From Spraguea lophii (lineage: Eukaryota; Microsporidia; Spragueidae): a stretch of 48,162 nt of DNA. This document shows, piece by piece, positions 40,283 through 48,162 of the stretch; the first letter of the stretch is position 1, and every line of letters starts with the position of its first letter. The stretch is from assembly GCA_001887945.1 (NCBI GenBank), contig LDOQ01000263.1, positions 1 to 48,162 of the forward strand, read 5' to 3'. The translations under genes were made by a program, and so were the position numbers. The notes beneath the pieces were generated by a model, which was given only the letters and a program-made list of their open reading frames with translations, was not told the origin of the DNA and did no database searches.

Positions 40283-42301
40283 ATGGGTGTACCATCATTA
40301 TTCAGATGGATAACAAATAAATATCCACAAATATTAGAAAAAGATACTATGATTACAGAATGTGATTGTTTATATGTAGATTTTAATGCAATAATACATA
40401 TATCATGTGTGCCTACTGATGGGCCTACGCCTAATACTGAAGAAGAGATGTTTCAAAATATACAAAGAAATTTGGAGGTTCTTGTAAAAAAATGTAAACC
40501 GAAAAAATTATTATATATTTCAACGGATGGTGTTGCTCCTAGATCTAAAATGAATCAGCAGAGAGCTAGGAGATTTAGTGCTTCTATGGAAGCATTAAAA
40601 AATGAAAAAAAATATTTTAAAGAGCATAAAAATGAAAATTTGGTAGATTCTGTGGGGAAAGTGTTGGATGATGCAAAAAATGTAGGTATTATTCAAGAGC
40701 AAAGGGTGACTGTGCCGGAAAAAGAAGAAAATTTTGATTTTAATTTTAAAGAGTCTGATGATGAAGGTGTGGAAAAAGAAGTAAAAATAAATGATGTTTT
40801 AGATCTTAGTAGTAGTAGTATTAATGAAGTTTTTGATAAGAATGCAATAACACCAGGAACACCATTTATGGCAAAATTGGAAGATAATATGTGTAGAATG
40901 ATAATGTATAAACTTAGTACTGATGATTTATGGAAGAATTTAAAAATAATTTATAGTAGCGATAGAGTGCCTGGTGAAGGTGAACAAAAAATTTTGTCTT
41001 ATCTTAGAAAATTAAATGAATCCAAAGGAAAGCAGAAACATATTATTTTTAGTCCTGATGGAGATTTGGTATTTTTAGGGCTGTCACAACATAATAGAAA
41101 TTTAAGAATTATGAGAGAAGATCTAGATTTTGCTAATCTTCAAAAAAGAGATCATTGTGATTTATGTGAAAAAAACGGCCATAAAACTGAGTATTGTGGA
41201 ATATTAAAATTATATAGTTGTGTTTATATCAATATAAATACATTAAGAAATTCTTTGATATCAGAATTTCAAGTGACTATAAAACATAAATTCTTTCCTA
41301 CGAAGATTATTAACGATTTTATATTTCTTTCGTTTTTCGCAGGAAATGATTTTCTACCAACATTACCATGTTTTGATGTGCGTTTTGAAGCAATAGAAGA
41401 ATTAATGAAATTACTTGCAGAAAATTTTAATAATACAAAATTATATCTTACTGAGAATTATAATGTGAATTTTCAATCTCTTTCAAATTTCTTTAGTTTA
41501 TTAGCAAGATCAGAGAATAAACTTTATTACATTAAAAGAAAAAATTTAATAGCAACAAGAAGAAAATTTAGATCACCCGAAGGAGAAGTATTACCATTAG
41601 AAATAGAAAGTGGTAAAACTATATATTATCAAATAAAACTAAAAGTTAAAGATGATAGAGAATTAACAAGTGTGTGTAATACATATATCAGAGGATTAGC
41701 CTGGGTATTCAGATATTACATGAAAGATACAGATCATTGGGATTATTATTACAATAATGACTATGCACCATTTGCAAAAGATTTAGCACGGATAAAATAT
41801 TTTAAAACAAATTTTTCAAATACTGAACCTCTCCATCCTTTAGAACAAGCAATGTTAGTCCTACCACCCTTAAGTTCCGATTTAGTCCCAGAACCTCTAA
41901 GAACAATATACACCGAATATAAAGAATATTATCCATCAGAAATAAAAATTGATATGTTTGATAAATTAATGCCATGGCAAGCCATTGTTCTTTTACCAGA
42001 AGTCAATGTTAAAAAAATAATAATGGCCGTTAAAAATAAATCTAAAGAACTTAGTATTAAAGATACATATAGAAATGTTAAATCAAAAGATTTAATATTC
42101 TTTTCTTTCAATCATAATAGTTTTGAAAAGATAAAAGATATGTATTTTCAATATAAAAATAATCTTAAAGTAACAGAACCTATATTAGAATATATTATAA
42201 AAAGAAATCCTCATACATTTTTACCAGATACAAAAATGGAATACAATGGTAAGGAATTTCAAAATAAAAGTATCTCGGGAATATTTGAATTAAAAAATTA
42301 A
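40283..42301 (+). CDS. RAT1: Rat1/Xrn2-type 5'-3' exoribonuclease
   Basis: A 672-residue exonuclease that degrades 5'-monophosphate RNA and acts in pol II termination and rRNA processing. N-terminal MGVPSLFRWI, VDFNAIIH and DGVAPRSKMNQQRARRF are the conserved XRN1/RAT1 region; SPDGDLVFLGLSQHN and FFAGNDFLPTLP complete the metal site. A CCHC knuckle (C292, C295, H300, C305) is typical of nuclear Rat1/Xrn2 rather than Xrn1. The C-terminal region common in yeast Rat1 (1,006 residues) is mostly lost. CCC lies five nt before ATG. Confidence 0.92.
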   Translation: MGVPSLFRWITNKYPQILEKDTMITECDCLYVDFNAIIHISCVPTDGPTPNTEEEMFQNIQRNLEVLVKKCKPKKLLYISTDGVAPRSKMNQQRARRFSASMEALKNEKKYFKEHKNENLVDSVGKVLDDAKNVGIIQEQRVTVPEKEENFDFNFKESDDEGVEKEVKINDVLDLSSSSINEVFDKNAITPGTPFMAKLEDNMCRMIMYKLSTDDLWKNLKIIYSSDRVPGEGEQKILSYLRKLNESKGKQKHIIFSPDGDLVFLGLSQHNRNLRIMREDLDFANLQKRDHCDLCEKNGHKTEYCGILKLYSCVYININTLRNSLISEFQVTIKHKFFPTKIINDFIFLSFFAGNDFLPTLPCFDVRFEAIEELMKLLAENFNNTKLYLTENYNVNFQSLSNFFSLLARSENKLYYIKRKNLIATRRKFRSPEGEVLPLEIESGKTIYYQIKLKVKDDRELTSVCNTYIRGLAWVFRYYMKDTDHWDYYYNNDYAPFAKDLARIKYFKTNFSNTEPLHPLEQAMLVLPPLSSDLVPEPLRTIYTEYKEYYPSEIKIDMFDKLMPWQAIVLLPEVNVKKIIMAVKNKSKELSIKDTYRNVKSKDLIFFSFNHNSFEKIKDMYFQYKNNLKVTEPILEYIIKRNPHTFLPDTKMEYNGKEFQNKSISGIFELKN

Positions 42302-42429
42302 ATTAAAATTGAAAGAAAGAATTAAAAGGAAAATACAATTAAAAGAAAAATAAAAGAATTATTATTTTAAAGAAAAAACAACAATGAAAAAATTTAATAA
42401 TAAAAATTATTAGAATTAAGATATTTTAT

Positions 42430-42915
42430 TTAAGATGCATAATTAGTTATCATGTATTGATATTCTCCATTTTCTTTTATTTTTATTCTCTGAGTGATAA
42501 TTCTTCTCCACATATATCCCAATCTTGCAACGAATGAATTATTATTCTTATTATAATGGTTTGTAACTATTACTGTAGATTTAGTATTATAAATAACCTT
42601 CCATAAAATATTATACATCTCCTTCATTTTTTCTTTTGTAGTACACATATCGCTTACGAATGTTATAGAATCTATAAAAAGTATAAAATTTCTTTTATTT
42701 TCTAAGAAAGTATTTATAGTTGAGAAATATTCTGAAATAGTAAATATTTTATATAAATTATTTTTTATTCGTAGATTTCCTTTTGTATCGATAAAATACG
42801 ATTCTTTATTTTTACTGAGCATAGAAAATATTTGGGATACGTTGGTATCAGGGAGAATAAGAATTTCTATAAGTGATTCGTATATAATATTTTTTTGAAG
42901 TAAGCATATATCCAT
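42430..42915 (-). CDS. RecA/Rad51-paralogue-like protein lacking Walker A
   Basis: 161 residues. The second half has the feel of the RecA core: hydrophobic Walker-B-like strand FILFIDSIT (Asp82), a helix ending LWKVIYN, strand STVIVTNHYN, then ARLGYMWRRIITQRIKI as in the L2/ATP-cap strand of Rad51 family members. No GxxxxGKT P-loop is present, so ATP binding is unlikely; this resembles ATPase-dead Rad51 paralogues such as the Shu-complex Psy3. The exact family is uncertain. CCC lies three nt upstream. It is convergent with RAT1, 128 bp apart. Confidence 0.6.
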   Translation of the reverse strand: MDICLLQKNIIYESLIEILILPDTNVSQIFSMLSKNKESYFIDTKGNLRIKNNLYKIFTISEYFSTINTFLENKRNFILFIDSITFVSDMCTTKEKMKEMYNILWKVIYNTKSTVIVTNHYNKNNNSFVARLGYMWRRIITQRIKIKENGEYQYMITNYAS

Positions 42916-43253
42916 TGAGGGTGTGTATAAAGAAATAAGTATACTTTATTGAATATTATGTGATATGAGAATAAATGTTAATAGAAGATTGTAAATGAAT
43001 AATGATAAATATTAAAAGTTTATTGAATATTTTTAAAGGGGCTAATAGCTGAATATCGAATATAAATGATTGTGAACGGATAATGATAAATATTTTATAT
43101 GATAATTTCTATTACTTTTAAAATGAATTTTAATTTTTATAGAAAATGTAAGTACGGTAACCTAACCTAACCCTAAGATTGCTTTATTTAACCAATTATA
43201 ATAAAAAATATTTTTTTAAGAAATATAACTGATAAAATAATTGATACCCATCA
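42916..43253. other. Divergent intergenic region with telomere-like motif
   Basis: Contains taacctaacctaaccctaa at 43158-43176, resembling telomeric CCTAA/CCCTAA units. Otherwise A+T-rich, with no ORF. Confidence 0.5.
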
Positions 43254-44861
43254 ATGATAAAGTTCAACAGTAAATATCTACTTGGTACTATATCCAGTGT
43301 ATTTCTTATAACAATTCTTACACTTTTTGATGTTCTATCATTTGGAAGTAAAATAGTAAGTAATAATCCCGAAGAAACAGAATTGAAAAATATCAGTATA
43401 GCTTTATTTATCTATGGAAATATTATATCTCAATTATGTTTTAATATTTTTACAAAAATAAATACAGGTGTAATTTCTGGTGGTATAGCTGAGAATTATT
43501 GTTTTACGAGAGATATATTTTTGACATGTAGAAATAATACAAAATCATTGGAAGCTGCATATACTAATTTTATGATGTCTTTGATAATAATGACATTGTT
43601 GTTTTCCGGATTTTCAGCATTATTGAATATATTTAATTTAGAAAATTACATTAAAAATCTTCCAGAGCCTGCTGTGGTTGGATGTTCTATTTATATAGGA
43701 TATGCAATGTTTTATCTTACAGGATATGCTGAGGTAGATTATAAGGTTTATAAATCTGTTATATTTGTTGTAACAGCATTACTATTAACCATATTATTGT
43801 TTCTAATGACAGAATATATTTCTACTTCAACTTTTTCTCTTCCTGCTACATGCTTAGCATTTACCATTGTATTTTATTTTATAGCTTATTTTATGCATGG
43901 TAAAAATACAATGGATGTTCTTAGAGAGAAGAAATGGTTATCAGAGCCTGATAATACTTTTTTGCTTCCAAATATAATTTTTAAGTATTTTAAACCAAGT
44001 GAAATAAGTTATAAAGTTATTTGGAAATGCAGTTTAAATATAATTTCAATAGCATTATATTCACTTATCCATATTTCTATAAATCTTCCCACCATACACT
44101 CTCGAACAAAGATTGATTATAATTTCTCGAATGAACTAAAGACGCAAGCATTATCTAATTTATTCTGTTCTATTATAGGACAGCCTGCATATACTATAGC
44201 ATCATATTCCGTTATATTTATAAAAAATGGTGGTACGAAACTTACTCCATTTATCCTATGTTTTACATTTATTTTAATACCGCTTATTGGTCCATCATTC
44301 ACCGGTTATGTTCCAATAGCTATGAAAGCTGCATTACCAGCACTTGTTGGATTATATTTTATAATACCATCTTTAATCAGTGTTATTACGGATTGTTCAT
44401 TTATAGAATTTGGTATTTTATGTATTGTATTTTTAGTTGTATGGAGATGGGAACAACCGGTTGCAGGACTTTTTACAGGTGTTTTGTGTTGCTTTATTTA
44501 CAGCTATCTTTTTCCAAAAAAGAAAAATACTAATACCATAGAGATTTTAAAAGATAAAAAAAATGTTAAATCATATTCCAAAGCACTTTCATTTTTAGAA
44601 ACCGCAGAACTTACGGAATGGGAAAATTCCTTTTCTGATGAAATATTGATATTAGATCTATATAACTGTAATATGATAGACTGGAAAGCATCTATAGTTA
44701 TTAAAGATATAATCGATAGAAATAGAAATAATATTATATTAATAGGTAGACCATATGGTTTTAATAACTATGATTCATTAAATCAAGATAATCTGCATAA
44801 AGTAGATAATTATGAAGAAATGACAACAGTGATAGAACAATTAAAAAATTTAAAAATTTAA
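43254..44861 (+). CDS. SulP/SLC26-family transporter with STAS-like tail
   Basis: A 535-residue polytopic membrane protein with about 10-12 hydrophobic helices followed by a soluble C-terminal domain (about residues 435-530) that reads like STAS: LILDLYNCNMIDWKASIVIK and NNIILIGRPYGF. The RTKIDYNFSNELKTQALSN segment and IIGQPAYTIASYSVIFIKNGG fit the fungal YGR125W/Vsb1-like branch of SulP proteins. That branch lies at the vacuole and affects basic amino acid storage; the substrate here is unknown. CCC lies four nt before ATG. Confidence 0.75.
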   Translation: MIKFNSKYLLGTISSVFLITILTLFDVLSFGSKIVSNNPEETELKNISIALFIYGNIISQLCFNIFTKINTGVISGGIAENYCFTRDIFLTCRNNTKSLEAAYTNFMMSLIIMTLLFSGFSALLNIFNLENYIKNLPEPAVVGCSIYIGYAMFYLTGYAEVDYKVYKSVIFVVTALLLTILLFLMTEYISTSTFSLPATCLAFTIVFYFIAYFMHGKNTMDVLREKKWLSEPDNTFLLPNIIFKYFKPSEISYKVIWKCSLNIISIALYSLIHISINLPTIHSRTKIDYNFSNELKTQALSNLFCSIIGQPAYTIASYSVIFIKNGGTKLTPFILCFTFILIPLIGPSFTGYVPIAMKAALPALVGLYFIIPSLISVITDCSFIEFGILCIVFLVVWRWEQPVAGLFTGVLCCFIYSYLFPKKKNTNTIEILKDKKNVKSYSKALSFLETAELTEWENSFSDEILILDLYNCNMIDWKASIVIKDIIDRNRNNIILIGRPYGFNNYDSLNQDNLHKVDNYEEMTTVIEQLKNLKI

Positions 44862-45027
44862 TGTTCATAACAATTATTAAGATATAACAATATCTTTGTA
44901 TTTTGTATAACGATTATTAAGATATAATAATGTATTAAATTATTAATAAAATATTTCTATTACTATGGTAAAATATTTATTATATTCTTAAAAATATAAT
45001 TATTCAATCTTTTTATATTTTTTCTTA

Positions 45028-45265
45028 TGAAACTTTTATTTATAGAAGTTTTCTGGGTTACAATGGTCTACACGCTTTGGTCCCCTAAGTCCCATTTAAA
45101 CTTGTACTAATTATTTTCATTACAAATATACATTAATCCTATTTTATTTTATATTCCAAAATATTGAGATTTTGTGTATGATGTAATTATCATTCCATCC
45201 TCATTATAAGATTCATATCCCCTTCTTTAACATATTATTATCAGGCTCACAAATCAATATAAATC
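45028..45265 (-). mobile_element. 5'-truncated SINE
   Basis: Reverse-oriented. The plus strand reads atgaaacttttatttatagaa (as two overlapping blocks), then aatggtctacacgctttggt, aacttgtactaattat and aaatcaatataaatcttc, following the order of the element 3' half up to the middle of its body. The head is absent. It sits between the convergent SulP and CDC25 genes. Confidence 0.75.
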
Positions 45266-45367
45266 TTCTTTTATAAAAAACATAAAATAAAAATAAATTT
45301 ATTTGATGTTATAGAAAAAATAAAAAAATACAAGGTCTAAAGTTAAAATTTAATAAATTAATAATGT

Positions 45368-46222
45368 TTACATTCTTGTATACATCATAGGATCACAGTG
45401 AATAGAATATTCTTTAAAAAAATTCTTATATCCTCCATCTAAAATATATATTTCTGGAAATGTCAATGATGGATAATTATTTCTTTCTCTATCCAGGGTA
45501 CGCAAAATTTTAGCCATTCTAGGTGCTCTTATAGAAGAAAATTCACAGTAGAAAATAATTATGTGATGAGGGTATTTTTTGAAGAGGAAATCTAAATTAA
45601 GGTGTTTATCTATATTTATAGCTTTTTTTATATGTCCTCCTTCATATTCATATTGAAACCTACAATCTATTATAACGTATTTTATATCATATTTACGTTT
45701 TAATATGTTATTAAGTGTTATTGGTGTAATTCTTTGTGTAGAATCTGATTTTCCTTTTCCTATTGTTGGTAATGATGTAATTTCTCCATTATCAAAATCA
45801 TTCCAAAAATCTATGAGATATTTTCTGTTTGTTGGAAGTGAAAATATTTTTGTTTTTTTGTTACTCATAGAAAAATGATCCTGTGAAAAAGATATGTTGA
45901 ATGGTTTGGAATCTAAAATCTCATTATTTGGTTCTATATCTTCGTCACAAAATTTTTTTATTGCTAAATCTAAAACATTAGGATTATTTTCTGTTAAAAT
46001 AAATTTAGATGCTATTTTTGTTTTTTTGAAATGCATTGTTGATTGTTCTGATATATTTTCTTTGTTTATATTTTCTGATATATTATTCTTTCTTTTTTTT
46101 CTATTTTCAATAGAAGAACTAAGTAAAGAAGACATATTTATATTTTCACTACTTAAATCAAATGTGAAACTATCCAAATTATCCGATTTATTATATTCCA
46201 ATGAAGAGAAATCATTCATCAT
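45368..46222 (-). CDS. CDC25: Cdc25-type dual-specificity phosphatase
   Basis: 284 residues. It would remove inhibitory phosphates from Cdk1 at mitotic entry. The N-terminus (about 1-160) is low-complexity and Ser/Asn-rich, presumably regulatory. The catalytic rhodanese-fold domain has IDCRFQYEYEGGHIKKAIN at 185-203, the active-site loop CEFSSIR with Cys226 and Arg232, and PEIYILDGGYKNFF. All are typical of Cdc25. The residue before the catalytic Cys is Tyr instead of the usual His. Two adjacent ATGs (46222, 46219) are possible starts; no CCC is nearby. Confidence 0.92.
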   Translation of the reverse strand: MMNDFSSLEYNKSDNLDSFTFDLSSENINMSSLLSSSIENRKKRKNNISENINKENISEQSTMHFKKTKIASKFILTENNPNVLDLAIKKFCDEDIEPNNEILDSKPFNISFSQDHFSMSNKKTKIFSLPTNRKYLIDFWNDFDNGEITSLPTIGKGKSDSTQRITPITLNNILKRKYDIKYVIIDCRFQYEYEGGHIKKAINIDKHLNLDFLFKKYPHHIIIFYCEFSSIRAPRMAKILRTLDRERNNYPSLTFPEIYILDGGYKNFFKEYSIHCDPMMYTRM

Positions 46223-47084
46223 CCTTAATTGAAGATAAATATTATTTATTATTTTTTATAAAAACAAAAAGAATAGATATTTTTTAATTTATCTGTGTTT
46301 GTAGAAAATATATCTTAATAATATATTATAAAAAATAATATATTTATTACAATATATGTTGTATTAGCTACGTGTATTATGATAATACGAATAAAATATT
46401 TTTAAGATTTGTTATTCCTTTTTTAAGATAAATTAAATTATTTTTTCAAAAGATAAAAATATTTGGATTGAATATCTATAAAAATAATATTCAATATAAA
46501 TTAAATTCTTAGTATAACTGCTATAAAATAATTTTTTTTTATAAATCCTTTAAAAAACGTTAATATATTTTCTGATATATTAAAAAAAATCATATTTTTA
46601 TAAAGTGATGGATTTTTATCCGTAAAGAAATATAAAAAACTGATATATTTTCATTAAAATAATTATTGTGGGAAATAAACAGGTAAATAACAATAAAATA
46701 ATGTAAAATTTTTAGAAAAAGACATTTTTAAATATACCTTTTATAGGTTATTGTTAATATGATGTATATTAAAAATAATATAACATTTAAAGATATAAAT
46801 ATATAATACAATGTAATATATACATATAGTACGATATTTAAACAAATAAATGTATAATATGATATATAAGGATATTATATTTTTTAAAATTTTAGTTAAA
46901 TTTATGAGTTTATTTAATAACGATGTATATATTAATTTTATATAAGATTTATTACAAATGATACATATATATTTATATTCTTATATAACCTAACCTAATA
47001 TTAAAAAATGTTTTATATATTTTATTCTTTTCAGATAAAAAGCAAATTATTAGATATTTTAAACGAATAAGAAAAATAATAAAG
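46223..47084. other. Intergenic region with a second telomere-like motif
   Basis: Very A+T-rich. taacctaacctaa lies at 46986-46998. No ORF or RNA gene recognised. Confidence 0.55.
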
Positions 47085-47095
47085 GAATTATAAGA

Positions 47096-47548
47096 TAAGC
47101 CTATTTAGTCCGGTGGTCGTGGATGGTAACAAAATTTTATATCTAGTCAGTTCGAATCCCTCACCTAGAAGAATTTTCAAAAAAATATAATAAAAAAGTT
47201 GTTGTATGAGTAAAGATTTGATAGTGTAACATTAGCTGTGTTTTATATAACGTTCCATCGCTAAATTAAAGTAATGTTTGGCTGGTATAATTGCAATTCC
47301 CGTATTGATTTGTGATTCGGTCAATACTATGCCAAGAAAAAGGTTATGAATCTCATTAATGAGGATAGAATGATAATTACATCATACAAAAAGCCCTAAC
47401 ACCCTAGTGCATAAGGTAACGTGAGATTAATACATATCTGTCGCGAAACCAATTAATATAAGTTTAAATATGCTTTAGAAACCAAAAGTTGTAAACCGCG
47501 GTAGGCTAGGAAACTTTGATAAATAAAAGTTTCATAAAAAAAATAAAA
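47096..47548 (+). mobile_element. Full-length SINE with 11-bp target-site duplication
   Basis: It aligns along its whole length with the copy at 18522. The tRNA-like head starts at about 47098, the A box is nearly kept (ttagtccggtgg), the B box has one change at its first G (agttcgaatccc), the body follows, then gataaataaaagtttcat and an A-rich tail. Direct repeats gaattataaga lie at 47085-47095 and 47549-47559. It is moderately decayed. Confidence 0.88.
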
Positions 47549-47559
47549 GAATTATAAGA

Positions 47560-47876
47560 GAAATGAAATTATATGAATAAAATAATTTTTATAAAAAACT
47601 ATATGTTTATTAGATATATTTAATTAAATACCTATTATATTTTATAATAATATTATTTTTTATGTTTCCATACAAATGGTATAATTTAATATAATTAATT
47701 GAGATGATTCGTTTCAGATAAAGATATTCTTAGTTATGTGTAGAAGGATGTCTATTATAATTAAAATAATATAATGTATAACTAATTATATTATAATTGT
47801 ATGTAATGTTTATTATCTAAATATAAAATTAATTTATAATAGAATTACAGATTTTTTAGTATAAGCTTGTGCCCTT
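47560..47876. other. Intergenic region, nothing recognised
   Basis: A+T-rich leader before the small ORF, ending in the CCC start motif. Confidence 0.5.
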
Positions 47877-48071
47877 ATGAATAATAAATTCTTTGTATCA
47901 AAAGAAGTTAAAAATTTAGAATTATCAATAGAATATCTAGAATCTATTGATAAAGATGTATTGTATGTCGGGAATTCTAATGGGCAATATTTTGAAACTA
48001 ATAGAATAGATTATTTAAAAATATTAAAAAAAGAATTAAATAAACAAAAACAATTATACATGAAATTATGA
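47877..48071 (+). CDS. Small hypothetical protein (64 aa)
   Basis: I do not recognise this. It begins two nt after a CCC motif (gcccttATG), which supports it as a real gene. It is hydrophilic, with a probable helix-turn-helix (SKEVKNLELSIEYLESIDKD, and DYLKILKKELNKQKQLY at the end). The last 36 coding bases lie inside the 127-bp sequence shared with the left contig end, so the 3' end of this gene may be part of a multicopy sequence or may be affected by the assembly boundary. Confidence 0.5.
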   Translation: MNNKFFVSKEVKNLELSIEYLESIDKDVLYVGNSNGQYFETNRIDYLKILKKELNKQKQLYMKL

Positions 48072-48162
48072 AGTATTATCGATAATATATAATTATTTAA
48101 TTAAGATACTTAAGAATCTTGTTTTAACAGCATATTTAAAATAACCTTATTTCTTTCTGCTG
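48036..48162. repeat. 127-bp inverted contig-end repeat, right copy
   Basis: Perfect reverse complement of bases 1-127. It includes the 3' end of the 64-residue ORF. See the left copy for interpretation. Confidence 0.9.

Noticed and set aside
1..48162. Linear virus or plasmid with terminal inverted repeats
   Set aside because: Gene content is ordinary nuclear housekeeping, there is no polymerase or capsid gene, and the repeat length of exactly 127 bp fits an assembly overlap.
1..48162. CRISPR arrays, bacterial operons, ribosomal RNA genes
   Set aside because: No spaced direct repeats, Shine-Dalgarno-led operons or rRNA-like blocks were seen; the window is eukaryotic.

Overview
This window looks like a nuclear contig from a microsporidian, an obligate intracellular fungus-related parasite. 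It is strongly A+T-rich. It carries about 25 mostly intronless, shortened eukaryotic genes (for example an ATR/Mec1 kinase of about 1,890 residues, a Rat1 of 672 and a Snu114-like GTPase of 683). Most start codons sit 0-9 nt behind a CCC motif, a known microsporidian transcription/start signal, and that motif was used here to choose starts. The species is not resolved. A retained FAD-dependent glycerol-3-phosphate dehydrogenase, a spliceosomal intron and fairly long gene-poor spacers argue against the most reduced lineages.

Layout. 1-3.6 kb: contig end, truncated SINE, tRNA-Ile(AAT), and a membrane-anchored protein with five 30-residue repeats. 3.7-10.3 kb: ATR/Mec1 and a two-RRM protein with a 41-nt intron. 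10.3-12.5 kb: gene-poor, with one truncated and one full SINE. 12.5-18.3 kb: two paralogous HAD phosphatases flanking Dim1 and a Neo1-type flippase. 18.4-19.3 kb: decayed DDE transposase split by the best-preserved SINE. 19.4-23 kb: Sgf11-like zinc finger, Rab GTPase, beta-propeller protein and cyclin. 23-24.9 kb: decayed SINE material. 24.9-27.4 kb: secreted leucine-rich-repeat protein whose C-terminus resembles bacterial NEL-type E3 ligases. 28.3-36.4 kb: U2AF35, LSM14/Scd6, mitosomal-type G3PDH, kinesin, endonuclease III and a Snu114-like GTPase. 37-46 kb: ZIP transporter, Brf1, Rat1, a RecA-fold protein, a SulP-type transporter and Cdc25. 46-48 kb: a full SINE, a 64-residue ORF and the other contig end.

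The most notable discovery is a tRNA-derived SINE family of about 450-490 bp. It has a pol III A box and B box at the 5' end, a conserved body, a fixed 3' tail followed by poly-A, and 11-15 bp target-site duplications around the three best copies. At least eight copies or fragments lie in 48 kb, graded from a G+C-richer, probably young copy to very A+T-decayed ones. The second is the LRR plus NEL-like protein, a candidate host-directed ubiquitin ligase.

Functional themes: splicing is still used (intron, U2AF35, Snu114-like); RNA turnover (Rat1, LSM14); checkpoint and DNA repair (ATR, Cdc25, Nth1, RecA-like); pol III transcription (Brf1); and small-molecule and lipid transport (ZIP, SulP, Neo1). 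Both contig ends carry the same exact 127-bp sequence in inverted orientation, which more likely reflects assembly-graph overlap than a biological terminus.
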